Made by a program: the position numbers and the translations under genes. Of a stretch of DNA of 64,000 nucleotides, positions 41,174 through 49,688 are shown piece after piece. Each line of letters opens with the position of its first letter. The first letter of the stretch is position 1. The stretch is from Cochleicola gelatinilyticus (GTDB lineage: Bacteria > Bacteroidota > Bacteroidia > Flavobacteriales > Flavobacteriaceae): the NCBI RefSeq assembly GCF_001637325.1, contig NZ_LRXL01000052.1, positions 62,001-126,000 of the forward strand, given 5' to 3'. A model generated the notes under the pieces. That model made no database searches, was not told the DNA's origin, and saw nothing but the letters and a program-made list of their open reading frames with translations.

Positions 41174-43135
41174 TTGATCTCAAGAACCACCATAGATAAT
41201 GTATTTGAAACCGCCCGAGTTGAAGAGGTCATTGGTGATTTCGTACAACTGAAGAAATCGGGAAGTAACTTTAAAGGATTAAGTCCGTTTAGTGATGAGC
41301 GTACTCCCAGCTTTATGGTATCTCCAGTAAAACAGATCTGGAAAGATTTTTCGAGTGGCAAAGGAGGGAATGTAGTGGCTTTTCTTATGGAGCATGAGCA
41401 TTTTACCTATCCGGAAGCTATCAAGTATTTGGCGAAACGGTACGGTATTGAAGTGGAAGAAACCGAGCAAACCAACGAACAAAAAGAGCAAGCGAACGAA
41501 CGTGAAAGTTTGTATTTGGTAAGTGAATTTGCGAAAGACTACTTTCATAGCACCTTGCTTAAAACCGAACAAGGTAAGGCTATTGGGTTAAGCTATTTTA
41601 AAGAGCGTGGCTTTACGGAAGAAACCATTAAAAAATTCGAGTTAGGGTATTCCCCCGATCAATGGGATTCGTTTACAGCACACGCAATTAAAAAAGGATA
41701 CAGTCTCGATTATCTGGAGAAAACCGGACTTAGTATTGTAAAAGAAGAAAAGCAATTCGACCGCTTTAAAGGGAGGGTGATGTTTCCTATTTTAAGCATG
41801 AGCGGAAGAACGCTTGGCTTTGGGGGGCGTATTTTAAGTAGTGAAAAGAAAGCGGCTAAATACTTAAACTCTCCCGAAAGCGATATCTACCATAAAAGTA
41901 AGGTACTTTACGGGATTTTCCATGCAAAACAAAGCATCGCAAAAGAGGATAACTGTTATTTGGTTGAAGGATATACCGATGTGATTCAGTTTCATCAAAC
42001 TGGGATCCAGAATGTTGTTTCATCTTCGGGGACGGCGTTAACACCCGAACAGATTCGCCTTATTAACAGGTTAACCAAAAATATTACCGTGCTTTTCGAT
42101 GGGGATGCTGCCGGATTAAGAGCCTCGTTACGTGGTGTCGATCTAATTCTGGAGCAAGGCATGAATGTAAAGATCTGTACCTTTCCCGAAGGAGAGGATC
42201 CCGATAGCTTTGCACGTAAAAATTCGTTGGAAGAACTCAGTTCATTTTTGGAAGAAAATGCACAGGATTTCATCAATTTTAAGGCTTCTTTATTAGCTTC
42301 TGAAGCAAAAAATGATCCTGTTAAAAAGGCAGATACCATTCGGGATATGGTGGTGAGTATTTCTAAAATTCCCGATGTGATTCAAAGGGAAGTATATCTG
42401 CAAGAGTGTTCTAGGATAATGGATATTTCTGAAGAGGTTCTATTTAACACCTTGGCACAACTGCTTCAAAAAGATCGAAAAGAAGCTGCTAAAAAACCAA
42501 AAGAGACACCACAACCTTTCGATGTAATTCCGAAGGAAAAAACTTCTGTTACAAAAGTAGATGCTTTGTACGAATTAGAACGGAAGATTATTGAATTGCT
42601 TTTGCTATACGGAAACGAAGAAGAAGAATTTGAAGACCTTATTCTTGAAACAGATGAGAAAGGCGAAATTGCGCTTAAACCAGAAAAAGTTACCTCTCGG
42701 GTATTTGAAAAGATTTATCTCGATTTACAGGATGATGAAATTGAATTTGCTAACGATGGATTTAAATCGGTGTATTATGAAATTATTACTACTTTAAATC
42801 AAGAACAGGAGTTTCAGTTAAATAATTTTGTAAATACTTTGGATGCAGAGAAGGTGTCTGCTGTTACCGATATTCTAATGGATGAAGAAAAATATACGCT
42901 TCACAATTGGGAGGGAAAAGAAATTTATGTAAAACATAAAGGTATGACCATCGCTCAAATTGTTTCAGAAACAATATTAAACCTTCGTCGACATCTTGTT
43001 TCACAGAAAATAAACGAGTTGTCTGAAACTATTAGAGAACAGACTAGTGAACAAAAAGAGAATAGTTTACAGGATATTGTGGATTATATTACCTTAAAAA
43101 AAGTGCTCTCAGAAAAATTGAACCGCGTTTTATAA
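41174..43135 (+). CDS. dnaG: DNA primase DnaG, TTG start, zinc-binding residues missing
   Basis: A 653-residue replication primase. Start TTG 41174 gives MISRTTIDNVFETARVEEVI, the usual flavobacterial DnaG N-terminus; no ATG gives this. The N-terminal zinc-ribbon fold is present, but its four ligands are replaced by Ser37, Ser40, Asp58 and Ser61. The catalytic core is intact: VMFPILSMSGRTLGFGGRIL, TOPRIM EGYTDVIQFH and LFDGDAAGLRASLRG. The C-terminal part (about 430-653), charged and helical, should bind the helicase. It has its own -7 box and a shared terminator at 43157-43200. Confidence 0.93.
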   Translation: MISRTTIDNVFETARVEEVIGDFVQLKKSGSNFKGLSPFSDERTPSFMVSPVKQIWKDFSSGKGGNVVAFLMEHEHFTYPEAIKYLAKRYGIEVEETEQTNEQKEQANERESLYLVSEFAKDYFHSTLLKTEQGKAIGLSYFKERGFTEETIKKFELGYSPDQWDSFTAHAIKKGYSLDYLEKTGLSIVKEEKQFDRFKGRVMFPILSMSGRTLGFGGRILSSEKKAAKYLNSPESDIYHKSKVLYGIFHAKQSIAKEDNCYLVEGYTDVIQFHQTGIQNVVSSSGTALTPEQIRLINRLTKNITVLFDGDAAGLRASLRGVDLILEQGMNVKICTFPEGEDPDSFARKNSLEELSSFLEENAQDFINFKASLLASEAKNDPVKKADTIRDMVVSISKIPDVIQREVYLQECSRIMDISEEVLFNTLAQLLQKDRKEAAKKPKETPQPFDVIPKEKTSVTKVDALYELERKIIELLLLYGNEEEEFEDLILETDEKGEIALKPEKVTSRVFEKIYLDLQDDEIEFANDGFKSVYYEIITTLNQEQEFQLNNFVNTLDAEKVSAVTDILMDEEKYTLHNWEGKEIYVKHKGMTIAQIVSETILNLRRHLVSQKINELSETIREQTSEQKENSLQDIVDYITLKKVLSEKLNRVL

Positions 43136-43156
43136 AACCGTCTTTGTTTAAACTAA

Positions 43157-43200
43157 AAATCCACGAATAAGTATGATACTATTCGTGGATTTCTATTTTT
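43157..43200. terminator. Bidirectional terminator between dnaG and the response regulator
   Basis: AAATCCACGAAT plus AGTA (43157-43173 with one bulged A) pairs with TACT plus ATTCGTGGATTT (43177-43192), giving 16 bp. Flanking A and T runs serve the two convergent genes. Confidence 0.88.
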
Positions 43201-43226
43201 TAGTGTGACTAAACTAATGCTTCCTA

Positions 43227-43859
43227 TTATCCAAACTGAAACATTCTTGACTGATGAATAAGATCTGCAAGATTGTCAACTTTTAATTTCTTTAAAAGAC
43301 GTGTCTTATAGGTGCTAACGGTTTTTTCATTAATATTTAAGGCGTTTGCAATGTCTTTATTTCTTTTTCCGCTCGAAAGTAAATTTAATACTTCAATCTC
43401 TCGGGAAGATAATTTTTTATAACGACTAATCGCACTTGTTTCGCCAACATTCCTGCTGGTAAACGTAGAGGTTAGTTCTTCATTCAAGAAAATACCTCCT
43501 TTTGCAATTTGTTTTAATGCCTTTAAAAATTGTTTTGTAGAAGCTGTTTTAGGAACATACCCAGCAGCACCAGATTTAATAGAACGCAGTGCATAAATTT
43601 CTTCCGGGTGAACCGAGAAGATAAGAACACGCATATCGGGGAATTCGGTTTTAATGCTTCGAAGTGCATTAATGCCATTTATATGTGGCATGTCGATCTC
43701 CATAATAAGGATATCTGGTTTTAATTCCCGTAAGTTTTTATATAATTCGTTCCCGTTAGTTGCTTTCCCGACAATATCATAATTATCGTTTTTTTTCAGC
43801 ATACAACTAATTCCCTTTCGGACAACAGGATGATGATCTGCAATAAAAATTTTCTTCAT
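43227..43859 (-). CDS. LuxR-type response regulator (orphan)
   Basis: A 210-residue two-domain regulator. The receiver (1-120) has ADHHP in place of the usual DD pair at the start and the Asp in ILIMEIDMPHI. The sequence LIMEIDMP has Glu where the phospho-acceptor Asp is normally found (LxMDIxMP), so phosphorylation may be absent or at another site. Near the end of the domain VPKTAS keeps the Lys. The HTH (145-205) contains LSSREIEVLNLLSSGKRNKDIA and NEKTVSTYKTRLLKKL. No kinase gene is adjacent. A -7 box TAGTTTTG lies at 43950-43943 on the minus strand. Confidence 0.85.
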   Translation of the reverse strand: MKKIFIADHHPVVRKGISCMLKKNDNYDIVGKATNGNELYKNLRELKPDILIMEIDMPHINGINALRSIKTEFPDMRVLIFSVHPEEIYALRSIKSGAAGYVPKTASTKQFLKALKQIAKGGIFLNEELTSTFTSRNVGETSAISRYKKLSSREIEVLNLLSSGKRNKDIANALNINEKTVSTYKTRLLKKLKVDNLADLIHQSRMFQFG

Positions 43860-44014
43860 TTTAGGTCTTTTTATAACAAAGACACTTAAAAGCAGTAGAT
43901 GAAATTAAGTGTGAGATTTTTTGTAATACTAATACTACAAATCAAAACTAAAAAAAAGAAAGGTTCAATTAGATTAATTTCGTCGAACTTCAAGAATACT
44001 CGTTAAAATCATTA

Positions 44015-44803
44015 TTATTTAAGTGTAGGAGGAATTTTACATACAGGAATAGGATTCATCTTATGTTGGTTTGCACGATTTAAACGAGTATATATTTCAT
44101 AAACCTCGCGTGTTCTTCCGCTAAGATCCTGAATAGCAACCCCTTCGTTCTGTAGTTCCATCGCCATTTCTAATTCGTCGTAACTGGCGCCAATTTGGTC
44201 TTCATCTGTACGACTGTCGCCGAAAAGACCGTCGGTAGGAGCAGCTTTTAAAATAGAATCGGGTACTTTTAAATACGCTCCTAGTTCATATACCTCACTC
44301 TTTAAAAGATCTGCAATCGGACTTAGATCTACACCACCATCACCATATTTAGTGAAAAATCCTACACCGAAATCTTCTACCTTATTTCCCGTTCCTGCTA
44401 CCAAATATCGATGCAAACCTGCAAAATAATAGAGTGTCGTCATGCGTAATCTGGCTCGCGTATTGGCAAGTGCGAGATCTAAATGCGTATCGTCTGTGGT
44501 TTGAGGAGTTTGAACTTTAAAAGCTTCAAAAACAGGTGTGAGATCTACGCGAACGTCACTTACATTGGCAAATCGTTGTTTAAGTTGCGCAATGTGTTCT
44601 TCTGCACGAGTTACTTGGCTTTCCGCTTGATGTATCGGCATTTCAACACATAATGTTCTTATTCCTGTCTTTGCACACAAAGCAGAAGTAACGGCTGAAT
44701 CGATCCCACCACTAATGCCCAACACAAATCCGTCCATTTTAGCATTCATTGCATATTCTTTTAACCAGTTTACAATGTGATCTACTACTTGTTCAGTTTT
44801 CAT
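44015..44803 (-). CDS. nadE: NH3-dependent NAD+ synthase
   Basis: A 262-residue enzyme that amidates deamido-NAD+ with ammonia and ATP. The ATP pyrophosphatase loop GISGGIDSAVTSAL (SGGxDS), NTRARLRMTTLYYFA, GTGNKVEDFGVGFFTKYGDGG and PTDGLFGDSRTDEDQIG are all conserved. There is no glutaminase domain, so it is the ammonia-dependent form. It lies divergently upstream of gldB, an arrangement also reported in related flavobacteria. Confidence 0.95.
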   Translation of the reverse strand: MKTEQVVDHIVNWLKEYAMNAKMDGFVLGISGGIDSAVTSALCAKTGIRTLCVEMPIHQAESQVTRAEEHIAQLKQRFANVSDVRVDLTPVFEAFKVQTPQTTDDTHLDLALANTRARLRMTTLYYFAGLHRYLVAGTGNKVEDFGVGFFTKYGDGGVDLSPIADLLKSEVYELGAYLKVPDSILKAAPTDGLFGDSRTDEDQIGASYDELEMAMELQNEGVAIQDLSGRTREVYEIYTRLNRANQHKMNPIPVCKIPPTLK

Positions 44804-44887
44804 GTAAGTGTTCTTAAATTATGGAATCATTTTTAAAGGTTTTTTAAAGTCGGTCGTTAAATGATAAAAACTCTGAGCTAAAAAAAA

Positions 44888-44895
44888 TACCTTTG
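44888..44895 (+). promoter_or_regulatory. -7 promoter box for gldB-gldC
   Basis: TACCTTTG matches TAnnTTTG and lies 70 nt before the gldB ATG. No convincing -33 element is visible in the 162-bp divergent spacer. Confidence 0.55.
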
Positions 44896-44965
44896 CACAC
44901 AAAAATAAACTAATTGTAAAATTAAAAAAAGAGACGAGCGTTAAACAGTTTCTAAAGTTTTAAGC

Positions 44966-45928
44966 ATGAGATATTTTCTTAGCATTTGTTTGGGTTTATT
45001 TATTTTCGGCTGTAATTCTGAGAGTAAAATAGAAAAGGAAATCGATACTATTCCTATTTCAGTTTCTATTATTCGTTTCGACAGGGCTTTTTCTGAAACT
45101 ACTTCGGAAACGCTTCCGGCATTAAAGAAAGAATATCCAGTATTTTTTCCGAAGCAAATACCCGACAGCATCTGGGTTCGAAAAATAAACGATACGCTTC
45201 AGAAGCAACTTGAAGCCGAAGTACTGAAGCAGTTTCCAAATGGAGAAAAGCTTCAAAATGAATTACACTCTCTATTTCAGCATATAAAATATTATTTTCC
45301 GAAGTTTCGAGCCCCCACAGTGGTAACTACAACCTCAGATGTAGATTACCGAAATAAAGTTATTGTGGCAGATACTTCTTTAATTATCGCGCTAGATACC
45401 TATTTAGGGAGTGAACACCCGTTTTATGCAGGAGTTCAAGAATATATCTCTCAAAACATGAAACCTTCTCAAATTGGTCCCGATGTTGCGAGTGCCTATG
45501 CTTATCAATTAATTCCAAGGCCTAAAGGTCGTGCCTTTTTAGAAGAGGTGATGTACTTCGGGAAACAACTTTATCTTAAAGATCTTTGGTTGCCTGAGGT
45601 AAGCGACGCTGAAAAAATAGGCTACACAGAAGCTCAATGGAAATGGGCAGAAGAAAATGAGACAGAGATCTGGCGTAATTTTATAGAGAATGAGTATTTA
45701 TATAGTACCGACCCGAAGCTTTCAGCGCGTTTTATAGCAAAAGCACCTTTTTCTAAATTCTATCTTGAAATAGACAACGAATCGCCGGGAATGATAGGGC
45801 GTTATTTAGGATGGAAAATCGTACGGGCATATATGGAAAATAATACAATTGAAATTAATGAATTATTGCAAATGGATGCAAATGTCCTTTTCAATAAATC
45901 GAAATACAAACCCAAAAAAAATGAGTAA
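44966..45928 (+). CDS. gldB: Gliding motility lipoprotein GldB
   Basis: A 320-residue lipoprotein (lipobox LFIFGC, Cys16) of the GldB family. It is required for gliding and stability of the type IX/gliding machinery in Flavobacterium. Typical segments are ISIIRFDRAF near the N-terminus, AYAYQLIPRPKG, EEVMYFGKQLYL and PGMIGRYLGWKIVRAYMEN at the end. It overlaps gldC by 8 bp. Its periplasmic domain is related to a zinc-peptidase-like fold, but no HExxH motif is seen. Confidence 0.93.
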   Translation: MRYFLSICLGLFIFGCNSESKIEKEIDTIPISVSIIRFDRAFSETTSETLPALKKEYPVFFPKQIPDSIWVRKINDTLQKQLEAEVLKQFPNGEKLQNELHSLFQHIKYYFPKFRAPTVVTTTSDVDYRNKVIVADTSLIIALDTYLGSEHPFYAGVQEYISQNMKPSQIGPDVASAYAYQLIPRPKGRAFLEEVMYFGKQLYLKDLWLPEVSDAEKIGYTEAQWKWAEENETEIWRNFIENEYLYSTDPKLSARFIAKAPFSKFYLEIDNESPGMIGRYLGWKIVRAYMENNTIEINELLQMDANVLFNKSKYKPKKNE

Positions 45929-46256
45929 GCATACATCTGAAATTAAAATACAGGTTGGACTGGACGAAAATAAAATTCCTGAAAAATTACGATGGTCTGC
46001 AGACGATGGAGGAATTTCTAATGAAGAATCGAAAGCAATTTTTCTGTCGGTTTGGGATCATAAAAAGAAAGAAGCATTGCGTATCGATCTTTGGACAAAG
46101 GATATGCCTTTAGATGAGATGCAAATCTTTTTCCATCAAACTTTAAGTGCAATGGCAGATACCTTTCAACGTGCAACTAACGATGAGAAAATGGCGGCGA
46201 CAATGCGCGATTTTTGTGATTATTTTGCTGAAAAACTGGAGTTGAAAAAGAAATAA
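45921..46256 (+). CDS. gldC: Gliding motility protein GldC
   Basis: A 111-residue soluble protein without signal peptide. ATG 45921 begins MSKHTSEIKIQVGLDENKIP, the family start. The 24-codon upstream extension lies inside gldB and is not used. KLRWSADDGG and DLWTKDMPLDEM are family segments. GldC is cytoplasmic, supports gliding and is usually encoded with gldB, as here. Confidence 0.93.
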   Translation: MSKHTSEIKIQVGLDENKIPEKLRWSADDGGISNEESKAIFLSVWDHKKKEALRIDLWTKDMPLDEMQIFFHQTLSAMADTFQRATNDEKMAATMRDFCDYFAEKLELKKK

Positions 46257-46265
46257 TTTAAAGAT

Positions 46266-46880
46266 TTAAATCGTTTCTTCCATATTCATCTCGTTGTTAA
46301 TTTGCTCTATATAATTTAAGAGTTCATCACGACCGGTGCTGTTGCTTGAAGAGGAAACAAAATGAGAAGGCATTTCTTCCCATGTTTCTAGCATTTTCTT
46401 TTCGTACGCTTCGATATTGCGTTTTAATGCATTTGGTTTTAGCTTGTCGGCTTTGGTAAATATAATTGAAAATGGCACGCCACTTTCCCCTAAATACTGC
46501 ATAAATTCTAGGTCGATTGGTTGCGGTTCGTGTCGGCAATCTACTAAGACAAAGGCCAATACTAGTTGTTGTCTTTTTTCAAAATACTGGGTAATAAATT
46601 TCTGAAAAACTTTCTTTGCGCTTTTAGAAACTCTAGCATACCCATATCCTGGAAGATCGACTAAAAACCAATTTTTATTAATAGTAAAATGATTAATTAG
46701 CTGTGTTTTTCCTGGACGTCCGCTTGTTTTGGCAAGGCTTTTTCGTTGCATCAGCATATTGATCAACGAGGATTTCCCTACATTAGAACGGCCAATAAAA
46801 GCGTATTCTGGTAACGGATTTTTAGGACATTTTGCAACATCACTGTTGCTCATAGTAAATTCAGCCGACTTTATTTGCAT
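46266..46880 (-). CDS. engB: Ribosome biogenesis GTPase YihA/YsxC (EngB)
   Basis: A 204-residue small GTPase in 50S assembly. G1 [15 protein letters not shown]2 Thr in [13 protein letters not shown]3 [13 protein letters not shown]4 TKADKL and G5 [11 protein letters not shown] are all present. Length and order are standard. It ends 9 bp from the convergent gldC stop and no terminator is visible between them. Confidence 0.96.
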   Translation of the reverse strand: MQIKSAEFTMSNSDVAKCPKNPLPEYAFIGRSNVGKSSLINMLMQRKSLAKTSGRPGKTQLINHFTINKNWFLVDLPGYGYARVSKSAKKVFQKFITQYFEKRQQLVLAFVLVDCRHEPQPIDLEFMQYLGESGVPFSIIFTKADKLKPNALKRNIEAYEKKMLETWEEMPSHFVSSSSNSTGRDELLNYIEQINNEMNMEETI

Positions 46881-46960
46881 CTGTATTTTTTAAAATTCTA
46901 AACCTCTTGAAGATTCAGAGATTTGATGTACCTAAAATTTAGGAAATTCTTTATTCGAGG

Positions 46961-47728
46961 TTATTTAAAACCCCTTTTATTTAGCCAAGCGTATAAAATT
47001 TCATTGAATTCTTTAGGGTGCTCCATCATCGCTGCATGTCCGCATTTATCGATCCAATAAAGATCCGAGTCTGGAAGCTTTTCATGAAACTCATCGGCCA
47101 CTTGTGGCGGTGTTACGTTGTCGTTTCGACCCCAAATAATGCACGTGGGTGTGTCCATTTCAGGAAGGTCTTTGCCCATGTTGTGACGAATAGCACTTTT
47201 AGCAATGGCAAGCGTGCGTAATAGTTTAGCGCGATCATTTACAGTTTCATAAACTTCGTCAACAATTTCTTTGGTGGCAACTTTGGGGTCATAGAAAACA
47301 TTCTCTGCTTTTTTCTGAATATAATCCCTGTCGCCGCGCTTTGGGTAACTTTCTCCCATAGCACTTTCATACAAGCCAGAACTACCAGTAATTATTAGCG
47401 CTTTTATAAGTTCTGGATACATTTTTGTGCAAAGTAAACCAATATGTCCACCAAGAGAATTACCGAGAAGTATCACCTCGTCAAGCTCTTTGTGGTCTAT
47501 AAAACTCTTCACGTATTTTGCAAAGTTTTTTACATTGGTTTTTAAGACTGGCATATCGTATATAGGAAGCATTGGAATAAGGATTTTATATCCTTTTTCT
47601 GGGAAAAAATCTGTAACTCCATCGAAATTACTGAGGCCACCCATTAGCCCGTGAAGAATAATGATGGGGGTGCCTTCTCCCAATTCTAAATACGTAAATT
47701 TTCTTTCTTTTTTAAGCTGATTCGCCAT
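46961..47728 (-). CDS. Alpha/beta hydrolase
   Basis: A 255-residue alpha/beta-hydrolase. ATG 47728 gives MANQLKKERKFTYLELGEGTP; an upstream start (47755) would add nine hydrophobic residues but is less typical. Motifs are ILHGLMGGLSNF (oxyanion hole), the nucleophile elbow LGNSLGGHIG, the Asp in IWGRNDNVTP, and the catalytic His in DKCGHAAMMEHP. It could be an esterase, lipase or C-C hydrolase, and the substrate is unknown. The gene is divergent to the mraZ operon. Confidence 0.88.
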   Translation of the reverse strand: MANQLKKERKFTYLELGEGTPIIILHGLMGGLSNFDGVTDFFPEKGYKILIPMLPIYDMPVLKTNVKNFAKYVKSFIDHKELDEVILLGNSLGGHIGLLCTKMYPELIKALIITGSSGLYESAMGESYPKRGDRDYIQKKAENVFYDPKVATKEIVDEVYETVNDRAKLLRTLAIAKSAIRHNMGKDLPEMDTPTCIIWGRNDNVTPPQVADEFHEKLPDSDLYWIDKCGHAAMMEHPKEFNEILYAWLNKRGFK

Positions 47729-47914
47729 GGAGGTTAGTTCCGTTAACAGTAACAAAAGTAATCAAATATAGTTAAACTTTATCTGCAACACACAATTAAG
47801 CTAAAGTAAAAAATAGCATTGTAATCCATTGCTTGAGTCTCCATTTATAATGAGCAATAAGAAAAGATCTTACGGTCTGTAAATCAATACTTTTAGTGAA
47901 AGCTAATTATAGGA

Positions 47915-47965
47915 GTGGTAAAACTTATCAACAATGTGGTAAATTGTGGTAAAAAGTGGTAAAAC
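47915..47965 (+). promoter_or_regulatory. MraZ operator: four GTGGTAAA repeats, three phased at 10 bp
   Basis: GTGGTAAAAC starts at 47915, GTGGTAAATT at 47936, GTGGTAAAAA at 47946 and GTGGTAAAAC at 47956. The spacings are 21, 10 and 10 bp, that is, on one face of the helix. MraZ from other bacteria binds direct TGGGN repeats at 10-bp steps near its own promoter. The array lies just upstream of the -7 box at 47971 and the first gene is mraZ, so autoregulation is likely. Confidence 0.8.
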
Positions 47966-47970
47966 ATTGT

Positions 47971-47978
47971 TATATTTG
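47971..47978 (+). promoter_or_regulatory. -7 promoter box of the dcw cluster
   Basis: TATATTTG matches TAnnTTTG, ends 30 nt before the mraZ ATG and directly follows the GTGGTAAA array. A TTG at 47944-47946 is 24 nt upstream, a little far for -33. The rest of 47729-48008 is AT-rich without other clear features. Confidence 0.65.
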
Positions 47979-48008
47979 GTTTTAAAATTTACCAAAACAG
48001 AGGCGTTG

Positions 48009-48482
48009 ATGCTCAATCTAATAGGGACATACGAATGCAAAGCAGACGTCAAAGGACGGGTTATGGTGCCTGCTCCTTTGAAAAAACAACTTGCTCCTGC
48101 TATGCCTGATGGGTTTGTTATTAAGCGAGCTGTGTTTCAGCCATGTCTTGAATTATATCCAATGGAAGAGTGGAATGCTCTAATGGATAAAATGGGAAAG
48201 CTAAATCGATTCAATCGAAAGAATAACGATTTTATTCGTCGTTTTACGGCAGGTGTAAAAACAGTAGAGCTGGATACGACAGGTAGATTATTAATCCCGA
48301 AAGATCTTGCGTCTTTTGCAGGAATTAAAAAAGAATTGGTGATTTCTTCAGCGATTAATATCGTTGAGATTTGGGATAAAGATAAATATGAACAAGCCAT
48401 TGACGATGCTGCTAGTGATTTTGCAGATCTGGCAGAGGAAGTGATGGGAGATGCAAGCGATGCAATTAATGGAATATCATAA
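48009..48482 (+). CDS. mraZ: Transcriptional regulator MraZ
   Basis: A 157-residue AbrB-like regulator, first gene of the dcw cluster. The start ATG 48009 gives MLNLIGTYECKADVKGRVMVP. An in-frame GTG at 47946 lies inside the operator and upstream of the promoter, so it is rejected. Two MraZ half-domains are seen, each with a D-x-x-GR turn (DVKGRVMVPAPLK and DTTGRLLIPKDL). MraZ forms ring oligomers that bind its repeat operator. The stop overlaps rsmH by 14 bp. Confidence 0.95.
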   Translation: MLNLIGTYECKADVKGRVMVPAPLKKQLAPAMPDGFVIKRAVFQPCLELYPMEEWNALMDKMGKLNRFNRKNNDFIRRFTAGVKTVELDTTGRLLIPKDLASFAGIKKELVISSAINIVEIWDKDKYEQAIDDAASDFADLAEEVMGDASDAINGIS

Positions 48483-49365
48483 CCCAGTATTATTAAAAGA
48501 AACTGTTGACGGACTTAACATTCAGCCAGATGGTGTTTATGTGGATGTTACGTTTGGCGGGGGTGGGCATTCTCGGGAAATTCTTAGTCGACTTGGTAAT
48601 AAGGGAAGACTTATTGCCTTCGATCAAGATAAAGATGCTATTAAAAATGCGATCGACGATCCTCGCTTTTTGTTGATTCATGAGAATTTTAGATTTATAA
48701 AGCGTTTTTTGCGATTTCATGGCTATCGTGAGGTAGATGGAATTTTAGGTGATTTTGGAGTTTCTTCACATCAATTTGATGAAGCAGATCGAGGATTTTC
48801 TACTCGGTTTCAAGCGGATTTAGATATGAGAATGAATCAAGAAAGTCCTTTCTCTGCTTATGACGTGATTAATAAATATGAAGAATCACAGCTTAAAAGT
48901 GTGTTGTCTCAATACGGTGAGCTAAGGGCTTCAGCTGGAATGGCTCGTATTATTTGTGAAGAACGTAAGCATCAAGAAATCATTACAAGTGACCAGTTAA
49001 AAGCAGCATTGGGAAGGTTTCTTCCGAAGCATAGAGAAAATAAAATTTTAGCGCAGATTTATCAAGCAATTCGTATTGAAGTAAACCAAGAGTTGGATGC
49101 GTTAAAAGAATTTTTGCAACAATCTGTGGAGGTTCTAAAACCTCAGGGAAGGTTAAGTCTTATTAGTTATCATTCTTTAGAAGATCGATTGGTGAAACGA
49201 TTTATGCGGAATGGATTGTTTGAAGGAGAACCAGAAAAAGATGTCTTCGGAAGGGTAGAGGTTCCTATGAAACCTGTAGGGAAGTTTATTATTCCGTCAG
49301 AAAAAGAAATAAAGCTAAATAATAGGGCTAGAAGTGCCAAGCTAAGGGTTGCCAAAAAAATATAA
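48469..49365 (+). CDS. rsmH: 16S rRNA (cytosine-1402-N4)-methyltransferase RsmH (MraW)
   Basis: A 298-residue SAM-dependent methyltransferase modifying C1402 of 16S rRNA. ATG 48469 gives MEYHNPVLLKETVDGL; ATGs at 48451 and 48460 are also in frame. Motifs are DVTFGGGGHSREIL (SAM binding), LGDFGVSSHQFDE, RGFSTRFQADLDMRM, FQAIRIEVNQEL-like YQAIRIEVNQELDAL and SYHSLEDRLVKRF. It overlaps mraZ and directly abuts ftsL. Confidence 0.96.
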   Translation: MEYHNPVLLKETVDGLNIQPDGVYVDVTFGGGGHSREILSRLGNKGRLIAFDQDKDAIKNAIDDPRFLLIHENFRFIKRFLRFHGYREVDGILGDFGVSSHQFDEADRGFSTRFQADLDMRMNQESPFSAYDVINKYEESQLKSVLSQYGELRASAGMARIICEERKHQEIITSDQLKAALGRFLPKHRENKILAQIYQAIRIEVNQELDALKEFLQQSVEVLKPQGRLSLISYHSLEDRLVKRFMRNGLFEGEPEKDVFGRVEVPMKPVGKFIIPSEKEIKLNNRARSAKLRVAKKI

Positions 49366-49686
49366 ATGAAAGACAGTTTTTACAATATCGTAAAAGGAAC
49401 ATTTTTAGTGAATGATGATTCGCTGAAAAACTGGCGTTTCATATTATTTCTCTCAGTACTTGCGCTAATTATGATCGCAAGTTCGCACACAGCAGATAAA
49501 AAAGTACATAAGATCTCGCGGTTAAGTAAAGATGTAAAGGAACTTAAAAGTGAGTATGTCGATATACGAATGAAGCTGATGCAGACAAAAATGGAAAGCG
49601 AAGTTATAGCTGCGATGGCAAAACGAGGATTGCAGCCTTCGGTGACACCACCTCAAAAAATTAAAATTGTAAAATTAAAAGAGTAA
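49366..49686 (+). CDS. ftsL: FtsL-like division protein
   Basis: A 106-residue bitopic protein: cytoplasmic N-terminus (about 24 residues, ending NW), one transmembrane helix (RFILFLSVLALIMIASS), and a periplasmic leucine/lysine heptad helix (VHKISRLSKDVKELKSEYVD). The sequence is weakly conserved, but size, topology and position between rsmH and ftsI are those of FtsL, which works with FtsB and FtsQ to activate septal synthesis. It starts at once after the rsmH stop. Confidence 0.88.
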   Translation: MKDSFYNIVKGTFLVNDDSLKNWRFILFLSVLALIMIASSHTADKKVHKISRLSKDVKELKSEYVDIRMKLMQTKMESEVIAAMAKRGLQPSVTPPQKIKIVKLKE

Positions 49687-49688
49687 AA

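Noticed and set aside
47915-47965. Possible CRISPR-like array
   Set aside because: The unit is only 8-10 bp, the spacings are one or two helical turns, and there are no unique spacers of normal length. It fits an operator.
47946-48008. In-frame GTG start that would lengthen MraZ by 21 residues
   Set aside because: It lies in the operator repeats and upstream of the -7 box, and the added residues do not match the family N-terminus.
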